The notes under the pieces are model-generated. The model was not told the DNA's origin and made no database searches. It saw only the letters and a program-made list of their open reading frames with translations. From G963676205 sp964342525 (GTDB taxonomy: Bacteria > Campylobacterota > Campylobacteria > Campylobacterales > Arcobacteraceae), in the NCBI GenBank assembly GCA_964342525.1, contig CAYFGQ010000001.1, positions 85,439 to 149,438 of the forward strand: a stretch of 64,000 nt of DNA, read 5' to 3'. Shown here one piece after another: positions 51,623 to 61,253 of this stretch; within the stretch, counting starts at the first letter, position 1, and every line of letters begins with the position of its first letter. A program made the translations under genes and the position numbers.

Positions 51623-53491
51623 ATGTCATATGATATTATAGTTGTAGGTGGTGGTCATGCTGGTATTGAAGCAGCTCTTGCCCCTGCAAGAATGGGAAAA
51701 AAGACACTTCTTATTACAATGCTTGTGGAGCAAATAGGTGCTGCATCTTGTAACCCTGCCATAGGTGGTCTAGCAAAGGGTCACCTTGTACGTGAGCTTG
51801 ATGCCATTGGTGGGCAGATGGGGCTTTGTACAGATGCTACGGGTATCCAATTTAGAGTGTTAAATGCATCAAAGGGTGCAGCGGTACAAGGAAGTAGGGC
51901 ACAGATTGATATGGATGCATATCGTGAATATATGAGAGAAGTGTGTCTAAATACTGAGAATCTTGAAGTGTATCAAGATGAAGTGACTTCACTTATTGTA
52001 AAAGATGGTGAAGTAAAGGGTGTAAATACTAAACTTGGAGAAGAGTTTGAAGCAAAAAAAGTAATCCTTACTACAGGTACTTTTATGTCTGGACTTATTC
52101 ATATAGGTGAAAATACATATCCAGCGGGTCGTGCTTGGGAGCTTCCAAGTTCAACTTTATCTGAGCAGTTAAAAGAGCTTGGCTTAAATGTGGGAAGACT
52201 TAAAACTGGAACACCTGCAAGAATAGATGCAAACTCAATTGATTTTTCTGTGATGGAAGCACACGGTGGAGATGAGAAGCCTTTACCTTTTTCTTTTAGA
52301 ACAGATAAAAAAGAGTTTAATCCTACTCAGCTTCCTTGTTATATCACATATACAAATCTTGACACTCACGATACAATTAGAGGAAACTTCCATAGAGCGC
52401 CAATGTTTACAGGGCAGATTGAGGGAACTGGTCCAAGATATTGTCCAAGTATTGAAGATAAGATTAATAGATTTAGCGAGAGGGAAAGACATCAACTTTT
52501 CTTAGAGCCACAAACAAAAAGTGCTATGGAATATTATATAAATGGTCTTAGTACTTCACTACCAATTGATGTGCAAAAAACTATGATCAAATCAATCGCT
52601 GGACTTGAAAATGCAAGAATCGTAAGATATGGATATGCTATCGAGTATGATTATGTAGACCCAACTGAACTACACCACTCACTAGAGACTAAAAAAATAC
52701 CAAATCTTTATAATGCTGGACAAATCAATGCTACAACAGGATATGAAGAAGCAGCAGCGCAAGGTCTTATGGCTGGTATAAATGCAGCTTTAGCAATTGA
52801 TGGAAAAGAGCCATTTGTACTTAGACGTGATGAGGGATATATCGGTGTACTTATTGATGATTTAGTTACAAAAGGTACTACTGAGCCATATAGAATGTTT
52901 ACAAGTAGAGCTGAGTATAGACTACTTCTTAGAGAAGAGAGTGCTGATATGAGACTATCAGCATATGGACATGATCTTGGACTTATAGATGATGAAACAT
53001 ATGAAAAAGTAAAATACAAATCTGAGACACTAAAAGAAGCAGTAGAATATATGTCTGGAATCTGGTTCACACCAAATAAAGAAAACCTTGCTTTATTAAA
53101 AGAGCTTGGTGAAGATAAGATATCAGATAAAACACTTCTAATCGATGTAGTTGGAAGAAATACTATCACTACAGAAAAATTTGATGCAATTGTACCAAAG
53201 TATGTGGAACTTGATCAGTATCTAAAAGAGCAAATCGTAATAGAAGCAAAATATTATAGATATGTAACAAAACAACAAAAACAAATAGAAAAAATGAAAA
53301 AGATGCTAAAGCTAAAAATCCCAAAAGATTTTGACTTTAGTGGAATCCCTGGATTATCAAATGAGGTGATTGAAAAACTTAAAAAGTTTAATCCCCCAAC
53401 ACTATTTAATGCCAGTGAAATCTCTGGTATCACACCAGCTGCTATCGATATTATTCATATGTATATTGATATGAACTCTAAAAAACAATAA
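51623..53491 (+). CDS. mnmG: tRNA uridine-5-carboxymethylaminomethyl modification enzyme MnmG
   Basis: A 622-residue FAD protein of standard length. GGGHAGIEAALAPARMG is the FAD loop, and CNPAIGGLAKGHLVRELDAIGG and the C-terminal NPPTLFNASEISGITPAAI are MnmG signatures. With MnmE it installs the carboxymethylaminomethyl group at wobble uridine 34 of several tRNAs. The ATG follows ATAGGAAAA. Housekeeping gene in a monocistronic unit closed by a hairpin. Confidence 0.96.
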   Translation: MSYDIIVVGGGHAGIEAALAPARMGKKTLLITMLVEQIGAASCNPAIGGLAKGHLVRELDAIGGQMGLCTDATGIQFRVLNASKGAAVQGSRAQIDMDAYREYMREVCLNTENLEVYQDEVTSLIVKDGEVKGVNTKLGEEFEAKKVILTTGTFMSGLIHIGENTYPAGRAWELPSSTLSEQLKELGLNVGRLKTGTPARIDANSIDFSVMEAHGGDEKPLPFSFRTDKKEFNPTQLPCYITYTNLDTHDTIRGNFHRAPMFTGQIEGTGPRYCPSIEDKINRFSERERHQLFLEPQTKSAMEYYINGLSTSLPIDVQKTMIKSIAGLENARIVRYGYAIEYDYVDPTELHHSLETKKIPNLYNAGQINATTGYEEAAAQGLMAGINAALAIDGKEPFVLRRDEGYIGVLIDDLVTKGTTEPYRMFTSRAEYRLLLREESADMRLSAYGHDLGLIDDETYEKVKYKSETLKEAVEYMSGIWFTPNKENLALLKELGEDKISDKTLLIDVVGRNTITTEKFDAIVPKYVELDQYLKEQIVIEAKYYRYVTKQQKQIEKMKKMLKLKIPKDFDFSGIPGLSNEVIEKLKKFNPPTLFNASEISGITPAAIDIIHMYIDMNSKKQ

Positions 53492-53492
53492 A

Positions 53493-53539
53493 TTTTACAA
53501 ACATCCTTTGATTAGAATTTAGAGGGTGTTTTTGTAAAA
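53493..53539 (+). terminator. Terminator of mnmG
   Basis: TTTTACAAACATCCT pairs with AGGGTGTTTTTGTAAAA (one bulge) right after the mnmG stop. The following ~245 bases to the next gene hold no recognisable feature. Confidence 0.6.
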
Positions 53540-53787
53540 GATTTCTTAATTTACAATATAAATATTTAAATTAAACAATTCTCTTTATCAGTAAAAATAT
53601 CACAAAAGTTATTATTAATAAGAAACATATTATTTAGAAAACTTTCTTAAATAAACCTTTAGAAATTTTTTTTATAGGGACCCATTTACAACTTTTTTAA
53701 CTTACAATATGTTCCATTACATGAAACCAAGTTATGCAATCGAATTCAAAACAATTAGAATAACTTAGGATAAAAAGGGATAAAAAC

Positions 53788-54438
53788 ATGAGGAAATCAC
53801 AAGCAAAAAAAGAAGAAGTTGTTGATTCTGAAGAATCAAAAGTAGAAGAAACTCCAGAGGTAAAAGCTACAGAATCTACAGAAGAAAATATTGAAGAGCC
53901 TACTCAATCAGAAGCACAAGAAGAAATGGCTGAACCTACACCAAGTATTCACCTAGACAAAGCAAACCAAATAGTAAAAGAGCATACATTATATAGTATG
54001 GGATCAGGTATTTTACCAATTCCAGTAGTTGGACTTGTGGGGGTTTTAGGTATTCAAATAAAAATGATAAATGAACTATGTAAAGAGTATGAAGTAGAGT
54101 TTAAAGAATCAAGAGCAAAAAATATATTACTTTCTATTGCTGGAGCAATTGCACCTGTGGCAATAGCAATGCCTGTAGCAAGTTTAGTAAAATTTATACC
54201 AGTGATTGGACAATCAGCAGGATCCATAGCACTATCATCAATGTCATCAGCATCAACATATACAGTGGGACATTATCTAATAAATCACTTTGAAAATGAT
54301 GGAACATTAGAAGATGTGGAGCCAAGTAAAACAAAAGAGCAAATCAATAAGATTTATGAGAAATCAAAAGATGCGATAAAAAATCTAAAAAAATCAGTTA
54401 CAAAATCAGAAGAACCTACAGTAGCCGCTGCAGAATAA
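53788..54438 (+). CDS. DUF697-like membrane protein
   Basis: A 216-residue protein. Residues 1-60 are acidic and low-complexity (Glu/Thr/Ser repeats), likely disordered. Residues ~65-175 match the DUF697 (YcjF-like) pattern: SGILPIPVVGLVGVLGIQIKMINELCKEYEVEF, followed by two hydrophobic glycine/alanine/serine-rich helices. A charged tail closes it. The biochemical role of this family is unknown. AAAAAGGGA precedes the ATG. Confidence 0.75.
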   Translation: MRKSQAKKEEVVDSEESKVEETPEVKATESTEENIEEPTQSEAQEEMAEPTPSIHLDKANQIVKEHTLYSMGSGILPIPVVGLVGVLGIQIKMINELCKEYEVEFKESRAKNILLSIAGAIAPVAIAMPVASLVKFIPVIGQSAGSIALSSMSSASTYTVGHYLINHFENDGTLEDVEPSKTKEQINKIYEKSKDAIKNLKKSVTKSEEPTVAAAE

Positions 54439-54544
54439 TTTATAAATATAAACACTTTATTATTTCATAAAAAGTTTACCAATTTTTTATGACTTAATAG
54501 AGTACTACCTCAAAATTCATAGACTACTTTTTTAAGGGAAATTA

Positions 54545-54646
54545 ATGCAAATATCAAAATATCAAGAGAGTTTTTTAATTGAGTGGCTTTTAGATCCAAA
54601 AAGTTCTAAATATAATGTATCTGTTTCATATAAACTAGATTTCTAA
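54545..54646 (+). CDS. Possible 33-residue ORF in a 432-base gap
   Basis: An ATG behind AAGGGAAATTA opens 33 codons (MQISKYQESFLIEWLLDP...). Nearby frames continue for short stretches, so it may be the remains of a longer gene or a small protein. Otherwise the gap 54439-54870 shows only AT-rich sequence and a weak dyad (ACGATA/TATCGT, ~54706-54729). Confidence 0.3.
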   Translation: MQISKYQESFLIEWLLDPKSSKYNVSVSYKLDF

Positions 54647-54870
54647 GGGAGTCTGTATTTTTACCTACTACTATGCTTCTTCCAAAAGAGAGTATGTTAT
54701 ATATTTAAGACGATATCAAAGGCTATCGTTAATATTGTAAAAAATTATTATTTCAAAAACTTTAATTACTTACACTAAAACTAAACAATTATATTGTAGA
54801 ATCTTCTTAGAATAGAATTAAATTATTATTTCATATTTAATTTATTGATAAAATAAAAATAGGCAAGATT

Positions 54871-55476
54871 TTGAGTAAAAAGATACTGATAGTAGATACT
54901 TCTGAAAATTGTACAGAACTTTTAAAATTATTATTAGAAAACTTTTCTAAATATACTCCTGAGATACAAAGTGACTATAATACTATTATCTCAAAGTATA
55001 AAAATGATAAATATGAATTTATTATTTTTGATCATTCATGTAAAATCTCTAATAATTTAATAGAACATATTCTTAGTAATAATCCTACTCAAAAATGTAT
55101 ACTTCTTAGTGATAGTATTAATTGTCCTGTGGATTGTGATACGTGTAAGGATAGTTTTAAATTTATAAGACTTTTAAAACCAATTGATGCTAAAAGTGTT
55201 TTACAATATATAGAAGCTAAAAATCAATTTGCTTGTCCAAATACAAATGTATTTGATTCTATAGATACTTTAGAGAAACTTTTTATGTTTTTAAATGTTG
55301 AAAACAATACTTACCTTACAAAAAAAGAGTTATTAAAGGATAAGATATTGATCTCATCAAGCTTTGGAAGAAGTCTGAGAATAGATGAAATGGATAAGAT
55401 AGAAGATAATATAAGTAAAAAATATTTTAAGATGAATGTCCTAGCAAATAATAATATAGAGATAAGAAAACTGTAA
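54871..55476 (+). CDS. Receiver-like protein with diverged C-terminus
   Basis: A 201-residue protein with TTG start behind AGGCAAG. Residues 3-115 follow the receiver fold (KILIVDTSEN, FIIFDHS, CILLSDS, RLLKPID) but the acidic pocket is reduced: DTS replaces DD, while a candidate phospho-Asp (FDH) and the Lys (LKP) remain. Cysteines PVDCDTCKD are unusual. The C-terminal ~80 residues form a helical tail not recognised. It may be a phosphorylation-independent receiver linked to the following chemotaxis-like genes. Confidence 0.6.
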   Translation: MSKKILIVDTSENCTELLKLLLENFSKYTPEIQSDYNTIISKYKNDKYEFIIFDHSCKISNNLIEHILSNNPTQKCILLSDSINCPVDCDTCKDSFKFIRLLKPIDAKSVLQYIEAKNQFACPNTNVFDSIDTLEKLFMFLNVENNTYLTKKELLKDKILISSSFGRSLRIDEMDKIEDNISKKYFKMNVLANNNIEIRKL

Positions 55477-55505
55477 TCACTTTGATATTTTGTGTGAAGG
55501 TTTTC

Positions 55506-55886
55506 TTATATCCATCCATCTGGAAATACTTTTTCCAGTGAGTTTATCACCTTCTCTTCTGTTATTGGTTTTAGGATATAACCCTTAGCTCCACTTTTTA
55601 TAGCATTTAGTACAAGTTCTTCTTCCCCATGGGAAGTGATCATTATAACTGTAGCATATTTGTTTAGCTCCATAATACTTTCAAGGGCTTGTATTCCATC
55701 TTTTATTCCTCTTCTCATAGGCATGGAGATATCCATGGTAACAAGATCTGGAACAAACTCTTTATACATAGTGATAGCTTCATATCCTGTAGAGGCTTCC
55801 CCTACAATCTCATGACCCAAAAACTTAAGTATATTTGATAATCCATTTCTAATGATCCTAGAATCATCCACAACTAACACTTTCAT
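55506..55886 (-). CDS. CheY-like single-domain response regulator
   Basis: A 126-residue receiver. VVDDSRIIRNGL, phospho-Asp D52 in VTMDISMP, TS in MITSHGEEE, and K106 in YILKPI are complete. A short insertion (RRGIK) follows MPM compared with classic CheY. AAAGGAGAG precedes the ATG. It lies directly downstream of the CheA-like hybrid on the same strand (63-base gap), its probable phosphodonor. Confidence 0.85.
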   Translation of the reverse strand: MKVLVVDDSRIIRNGLSNILKFLGHEIVGEASTGYEAITMYKEFVPDLVTMDISMPMRRGIKDGIQALESIMELNKYATVIMITSHGEEELVLNAIKSGAKGYILKPITEEKVINSLEKVFPDGWI

Positions 55887-55949
55887 GGCTCTCTCCTTTT
55901 AATTTTTTTATTGTATCACTTAAATATCTTCCAAATAACTTCAAAATAT

Positions 55950-58730
55950 TTAATTGTCAACTAACATACTACATTGTATATTTCCTGCATTTGTTTGGAT
56001 AATATTTGAAATACTTTTATAGTTTAGATTATAGTGTCTTTCATAGGTTTTTGATTCATCTAAGATATAAGGCACACCTAAAACTGAGCTACTATCAATT
56101 TCTGGGAAGTCTTGGCAAGATAGACCTATGATTGTATTGGTAAATTCATTTGCAATATCTTCTTTTATTTCAAAATCTAAGATATTCATATTTGCTACTT
56201 GCATAACAGGTATCTTTTCCATTATACTTTTTAAGATTGGTTCAGAATAAGAGATACAAAATAGGTATCTTTTATTATTAAAAAACTCTATAAAGGAGCA
56301 GGTTTTATTTTTAAAAGAGAGTCTATTACAATATCTAGAATCCAATATATCAAGCTTTAGTTCATTGATCAAAAAGTTTTTCATTCTTTCCACAATAATC
56401 TCTTCAATCTCTAAACATTTATCTAAAAACTCTTTGGAGTATTCTATTTTATCCACAAAATAAATAGGGATACGAAATTTAAAGCTTAGTCCTTTTTTGT
56501 AGCTATTTATAATATCAACTATCCCATTTAGATTTGTAAGTTCTGTTTTTAAGCTTGATGTACCTATTCCTCTACCTGAGATATTATCCACATTTGATTT
56601 TGTGGAAAACATCTCATAGAAGATAGTTGATAGAATTTTTTCTTCATCCAACTTTTCTAATTCATCTTTTTTTATAATATGTTTTTCTAAAAGTTTTTTT
56701 CGAAGTTCTCTTATATCTATGCCATTACCATCATCTGATATCTCTAAGGTGAAGAGACTTTTTGTTGCTGAGTATTTACATATGATTGTCCCTTTATCCT
56801 CTTTTTTTCGGAATACTCTTATATTTTCATCTTCAATCCCATGATCAATAGTATTTCTATATAGATGTATCAGGTTTCTAAAAAATTTTAAAAAGTGGGG
56901 AGGTACACTTAAATCTTTATCCCCGATGATGATTAGTTTGTTCATGGGTTTATTTAGTTTTATGGATAAATCATCAATATATGCATTGTGGCTATTTAGT
57001 ATATTATAGACATTTAGATAGGTCATAGATTCTATATTTGATGCAATGGTTTGTAGGTTAAAACTCATATGTTTTGGTTGGTTTATGATTTGTGATATTT
57101 TATCTTTTATATCTATAAGTATTTTTGTATTGTAGTTTAGTTTTTCTTGTTCTGTGATATATTCATCACCAAGCATTTTTTTGATGATATCTAGGTCTTT
57201 ATGGAAACTAATTAGTATATTTTCATTGCTAAAAAGTTTTATATTATCGTAATCTTTTAAATCTATCTCATTTAGTTTTGTTTCCAGTTCATGGATAGTT
57301 TTTGGAGTATAGACAAAGTTTTTTTGTGAAAAAAGCCCTTTAAAGGTATGTAGCTCTTTGATAAATTTTGCTTTTTCTATTTTAGGGATTTTTATATAGT
57401 TGGGGCTTTTAAAATATCTATTTAAAAATTCATCAAAATCCTCTTTTATACTGATAAAATCCATAGTATTGGATACTATAGATATGATCATCTTTTGATA
57501 GGTCTTTTTTACTTCTAGTTTATCCTCTAGAGCTTTAGTGATGGTGATATCTTTTAAGATAAGTAGTACAAGTTGATTTTCTAATACTTTATAACTGATA
57601 CTAATATGTTTATCATTTATAAACACTTTTTTGGGTAGTAGTGATATATATAAATCTTTTTCAAGCTCTGCTTTTGCTTCAAATATATACTCTATAGTTT
57701 TTTTAAATAGATTCCTCTCTTTTAGATTTCTAAATAAAAGATTATATATCTTATAGGTTTCTATATTTTTAGCAGAAAATATATCTTCACATTTTAAGGA
57801 GTAGGATCTATTTATATTGAAGTTCTTATTAAATAGTAAAAAACCCTCATCCACATTGCTTAATATAAGATCGATTTTTTCATAAAGTTTTTCTGTGTTT
57901 ACTTGGGCTGTGATCTCTTCCCTAATAGAGTTATATCCTAAGATATTTTTCTCTTCATCAAAATATGGTCCTATGGTTGTATTTGTCCAAAACTCTTTTC
58001 CATCTTTTGTGAGGTTTCTTATTTTACCTTTCCATACATGTCCTGAGGAGATGGTATCCCAAATCTCATTAAATATTTTGTTTGGGGTTTTTGGGTGTTT
58101 TAGTACACTGTGGGTTTTCCCTATTAACTCCTCCTTTGAAAAGCCAGTGATCTCTAAAAACTTATTACTCACATATGTGATGATCCCTTTTCTATCTGTA
58201 CGTGAAGCGATGCTCATGGAGTTATAACCATTCATCAAAGATACTAGCTCTTTATTTAGATTTAGGGTTTCATTGATGTCATCTTTTGCTTTTCTATCTT
58301 TGTCTATTTTTTGACTTAGTCCTCCTATATATTCAGCTAGTTCGTCAAATTTTAGGGGTTTATGGATGTAGCTACTAACTCCAAGATTTAGTATGGTTTT
58401 TAAAAGTTCAAAATCATCATATGCAGACATCACAAGAATCTCTTGTGTATCATTTATCTTTTTAATCTCTTTTATTAATTCAACCCCATTCATAATAGGC
58501 ATATTAATATCACTTAAAATAAAGTCATAGTTTTTCTTTGTCATCTCAAAATAATTTTTATATCTATTTAAAGCATCTTTTCCATTTGTTGCTTTATCAA
58601 TTTGTTTAAAATCAAATTGTTCAAAGGTAGCACTTATATATGTTAATGTAGTTGCATCATCATCTACAATTAGTACGGTAAACTCTTTTGTTTTCTTTTT
58701 AATTTTTAATATTTCATCTTTTGTTATCAT
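55950..58730 (-). CDS. Hybrid REC-PAS-Hpt-CheA-type kinase with CheX-like C-terminus
   Basis: A 926-residue soluble protein. Receiver 18-135 (D74, K124); PAS 170-275 (FLEITGFSKEELIGKTHSVLKHP); a second PAS-like segment 285-395; Hpt-like helix with H471 (IKELHTFKGLF); a CheA-style ATPase (N-box LIHLYRNTIDHGIED 620-634, G-boxes DDGNGID and GRGIG); and a C-terminal 770-926 segment resembling CheX, with a possible E-x2-N phosphatase motif at E862-N865 (NEFTNTIIG). Having kinase and putative phosphatase in one chain is unusual. No transmembrane region, so the input is cytoplasmic. Confidence 0.8.
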   Translation of the reverse strand: MITKDEILKIKKKTKEFTVLIVDDDATTLTYISATFEQFDFKQIDKATNGKDALNRYKNYFEMTKKNYDFILSDINMPIMNGVELIKEIKKINDTQEILVMSAYDDFELLKTILNLGVSSYIHKPLKFDELAEYIGGLSQKIDKDRKAKDDINETLNLNKELVSLMNGYNSMSIASRTDRKGIITYVSNKFLEITGFSKEELIGKTHSVLKHPKTPNKIFNEIWDTISSGHVWKGKIRNLTKDGKEFWTNTTIGPYFDEEKNILGYNSIREEITAQVNTEKLYEKIDLILSNVDEGFLLFNKNFNINRSYSLKCEDIFSAKNIETYKIYNLLFRNLKERNLFKKTIEYIFEAKAELEKDLYISLLPKKVFINDKHISISYKVLENQLVLLILKDITITKALEDKLEVKKTYQKMIISIVSNTMDFISIKEDFDEFLNRYFKSPNYIKIPKIEKAKFIKELHTFKGLFSQKNFVYTPKTIHELETKLNEIDLKDYDNIKLFSNENILISFHKDLDIIKKMLGDEYITEQEKLNYNTKILIDIKDKISQIINQPKHMSFNLQTIASNIESMTYLNVYNILNSHNAYIDDLSIKLNKPMNKLIIIGDKDLSVPPHFLKFFRNLIHLYRNTIDHGIEDENIRVFRKKEDKGTIICKYSATKSLFTLEISDDGNGIDIRELRKKLLEKHIIKKDELEKLDEEKILSTIFYEMFSTKSNVDNISGRGIGTSSLKTELTNLNGIVDIINSYKKGLSFKFRIPIYFVDKIEYSKEFLDKCLEIEEIIVERMKNFLINELKLDILDSRYCNRLSFKNKTCSFIEFFNNKRYLFCISYSEPILKSIMEKIPVMQVANMNILDFEIKEDIANEFTNTIIGLSCQDFPEIDSSSVLGVPYILDESKTYERHYNLNYKSISNIIQTNAGNIQCSMLVDN

Positions 58731-58914
58731 AATTTGCCCCTTTAAAAAAGCAGATAGATAATTGTAAAATAGAAAAATCTTTGAAATTACTTCAAAAAAT
58801 AAATAATTTTTTTATTGTTTAAGGTAAGATTGATTTCTTTTTAATGTATAATCTATTAACGGCTTTTAAGGATAGTTACTAAATGGTAAGTGAGTAATAA
58901 ATAGGGGAATATTT

Positions 58915-59607
58915 ATGGTAAATAATCTTTTAGTATATACCAAATCTATGAGTATCTTGTATGTAGAAGATAATGAAGATACCAAAGAAAAAACCAAAGA
59001 TATACTAGAACATTTTTTTAAAAATGTATATGCCTTTGATAATGCAAAAGAGGCTTATCAATTTTTTGTAAAACATAAAAATGAGATAGATATACTTTTT
59101 ACTGATATTGAGATACCCTATATGAATGGCATAGAGTTTTCTAAAAAAGTTAGATCCCTAGATAAAAATATCTCTATTATTATCTTATCTGCTTATGATC
59201 ACAAAAACTATCTTATGGAGTGCATTAAACTAAATGTTTTAGATTATATATTAAAGCCATATAGTTTTGATAAACTAGTAGATGTGATAAAAAAGATTGT
59301 TACAAATAAATATGACGAATTTATAAATCTAAGTAATGGTTTTTATTGGTGTAATATAAATAATACTCTTTTTAAAGAAAATAGTCGTATAACTCTCACA
59401 AAAAATGAAAGAGCTTTTTTAAAACTACTTATAGAATCAAATGGGGCAATATGTTCTTCAGATACACTTGAAGAGGAGATTTTTGAAGATTTCCAGTGCA
59501 ATGCAAGAAGAGTAAGAAATCTAGTTTTTAAATTAAAAAAGAAACTTGGTGGGGAATTGGTTGAAACTATATACTCAGAGGGTTATAGAATTTTATTGGA
59601 TAAATAA
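58915..59607 (+). CDS. OmpR-like response regulator
   Basis: A 230-residue regulator. Receiver: ILYVEDNED, D64 in LFTDIEIP, S in ILSAYD, K114 in ILKPY. A winged-helix C-terminus (RITLTKNERAFLKLLIES...CNARRVRNLVFKLKKKL...YSEGYRILLDK) completes the OmpR layout. ATAGGGGAA precedes the ATG. It is divergent from the CheA-like hybrid and may be a second output of that cluster. Confidence 0.85.
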   Translation: MVNNLLVYTKSMSILYVEDNEDTKEKTKDILEHFFKNVYAFDNAKEAYQFFVKHKNEIDILFTDIEIPYMNGIEFSKKVRSLDKNISIIILSAYDHKNYLMECIKLNVLDYILKPYSFDKLVDVIKKIVTNKYDEFINLSNGFYWCNINNTLFKENSRITLTKNERAFLKLLIESNGAICSSDTLEEEIFEDFQCNARRVRNLVFKLKKKLGGELVETIYSEGYRILLDK

Positions 59608-59716
59608 GCAAAAAAGAAATAGAGTTATTTTAGAATAGTATTTATATTTTATTTAAGAAGTATTAAAGTATTATTTAAGAAAATTGTTTGGATGTTTTTT
59701 AATGTGCTAATAAAGT

Positions 59717-59855
59717 AGCGGACAAAATTGTTTTACAAGTTAAAAACATTTTTTTGCTTTATAGTAAATCTAAGATAGGGACTGAGACAAAATTCCAAAT
59801 TGTTTTTTAATATTTTTGCTCACATTCTATTTTAATCTTATAGGATGTATAAATT
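59717..59855 (-). pseudogene. Decayed fragment of the NUDIX gene
   Basis: The minus strand translates to FIHPIRLK, then ...SQSLS, YYKAKKCF and LVKQFCP with several stops. This lines up with residues 15-62 of the NUDIX protein at 60690-61253 (FVHPIGLEYKQ... LLYHKPKNSFLLVKQFRPP). DNA similarity is also visible (ACAAAATTGTTTTACAAGT). It is in the same orientation as the intact gene, so the spondin lipoprotein gene lies between direct repeats. The rest of the 338-base gap has nothing recognisable. Confidence 0.8.
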
Positions 59856-59945
59856 TTAATCTATTATAAAATTTCCTAGAACTTTTAACTACACAAAAAG
59901 TAAACATTTTTTCAATATCCTTTAAGAAACAAAAAGGAGTCTTCC

Positions 59946-60647
59946 ATGAAAAAAGTTAATTATATACTTGGGATTATTATAGTATTTATTTTATCAGGTT
60001 GTAGTGATTCTTCTGATGTCTCAGATAACAATGCTACTTATAGAGTAACAGTTAATACAATATGGGATAATGATAGATTTCCCTTAGGTTTTCCTAGTGG
60101 GAATGATCATTTCTCTCCTTTAGTTGGAGTAACACATGATGCTAGTTATAATTTATTTATTCATGGTAATTTAGCAAGTGAGGGTGTGGTACAGGTTGCT
60201 GAAACTGGAGGAAAATCAATAATAACTAATGAAATTACAAATAAAATAAATGATGGAAGTGCAAAACTTCAAATCGATGCAGATGGACTTTCTACAGGTG
60301 TAGGAACTATAACTACTACTTTTAATGTAGACAGAAGTCACCCTTATGTTTCATTTATTAGTATGATCGCTCCTAGCCCTGATTGGTTTATTGGAATAAA
60401 TAAGGAAAGTTTATTAGACGATGATTTAAATTGGAAAAACTTTATAACTAAAAATCTTAGTTTATATGATGCGGGTAGTGAAGAAGGAGGTGGTTTTTCT
60501 GTAGATAATCTAGAAACCAATCCTCAAGAAGCTATTTCTTTATTAAGTGAATCTAATACAGATTTTGAAAATGGTGTAAAAAGAGGTACATCAGAAGGTG
60601 ATTCTGATAGATATGTGGGAACAATAACTATTAAAAAAATAAATTAG
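59946..60647 (+). CDS. Spondin-domain lipoprotein
   Basis: A 233-residue lipoprotein, lipobox LSGC (C19). The mature part is a Spondin_N domain: YRVTVNTIW, HFSPLVGVTHDASYNLFIHGNLASEGVVQVAETGG and the hallmark SFISMIAPSPDWFIGINKESLL. Bacterial proteins of this type are surface or periplasmic and of unknown function. AAAAAGGAG precedes the ATG. It is the only gene between a NUDIX pseudogene fragment and the intact NUDIX gene, which suggests insertion at that locus. Confidence 0.8.
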   Translation: MKKVNYILGIIIVFILSGCSDSSDVSDNNATYRVTVNTIWDNDRFPLGFPSGNDHFSPLVGVTHDASYNLFIHGNLASEGVVQVAETGGKSIITNEITNKINDGSAKLQIDADGLSTGVGTITTTFNVDRSHPYVSFISMIAPSPDWFIGINKESLLDDDLNWKNFITKNLSLYDAGSEEGGGFSVDNLETNPQEAISLLSESNTDFENGVKRGTSEGDSDRYVGTITIKKIN

Positions 60648-60689
60648 AAAAATTTTTAAGTTTTTTTTATATGAAAAGCCCTGTATAAT

Positions 60690-61253
60690 CTAATGTTTAT
60701 TTTTATCAAAAAACCAATAAAAAGAAAACATAAGCCCTGGGCTTTTAGCTTTTGACTCATCAAATACAAACTCCATAGACTCTTCAAGTGGTAGATACAT
60801 AAGCTCTATATCTTCGCCGTGGATTCCTCCACCTTCACTTACTTTCATGCTGTCATCTATTTGGGCATAATATATGTATTGTTTTGCTCCACTTACTCCA
60901 AGGTTTGTATAAAAAGAACTGATCTTTTCTATTTTATCAAGTGGTACATCAAACCCACACTCTTCTATGATCTCCTCTTTTGCAGTTTGTTCTAGGCTTA
61001 CATCTTTATCTAAGATTCCTGCACAAAGTTCAAAGGTATTTAGGTGTTTTTCATCGTGCATATAAACTGGTGGACGAAATTGTTTTACAAGTAAAAAAGA
61101 GTTTTTAGGTTTATGGTAAAGTAAGATAGCAACCGAGTCAAAACTTTTAACTGCTTCCCAATACCTTTGCTCACCATTTTGTTTATACTCTAGTCCTATA
61201 GGGTGTACAAACTTTGTCTCTTTTGCTGGTACTATTTTAAAATCTGTGATCAT
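60690..61253 (-). CDS. NUDIX hydrolase (NUDT14/ADP-ribose pyrophosphatase type)
   Basis: A 187-residue NUDIX protein. The NUDIX box spans 79-101, with metal-binding Glu94, Glu97 and Glu98 in KEEIIEECGF. The first conserved Glu is Val85 and the usual Arg is Glu93, as in NUDT14-like sugar-nucleotide diphosphatases (CAGILDKDVSLEQTA). VAILLYHKPKNSFLLVKQFRPPVY fits that class. It probably hydrolyses ADP-ribose or UDP-sugars. The ATG immediately follows the murG stop, so it is co-transcribed with murG. Confidence 0.85.
   Translation of the reverse strand: MITDFKIVPAKETKFVHPIGLEYKQNGEQRYWEAVKSFDSVAILLYHKPKNSFLLVKQFRPPVYMHDEKHLNTFELCAGILDKDVSLEQTAKEEIIEECGFDVPLDKIEKISSFYTNLGVSGAKQYIYYAQIDDSMKVSEGGGIHGEDIELMYLPLEESMEFVFDESKAKSPGLMFSFYWFFDKNKH

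Noticed and set aside
53540..53787. Possible tRNA or small RNA in the mnmG-DUF697 gap
   Set aside because: No cloverleaf, CCA end or strong hairpin beyond the mnmG terminator was found.
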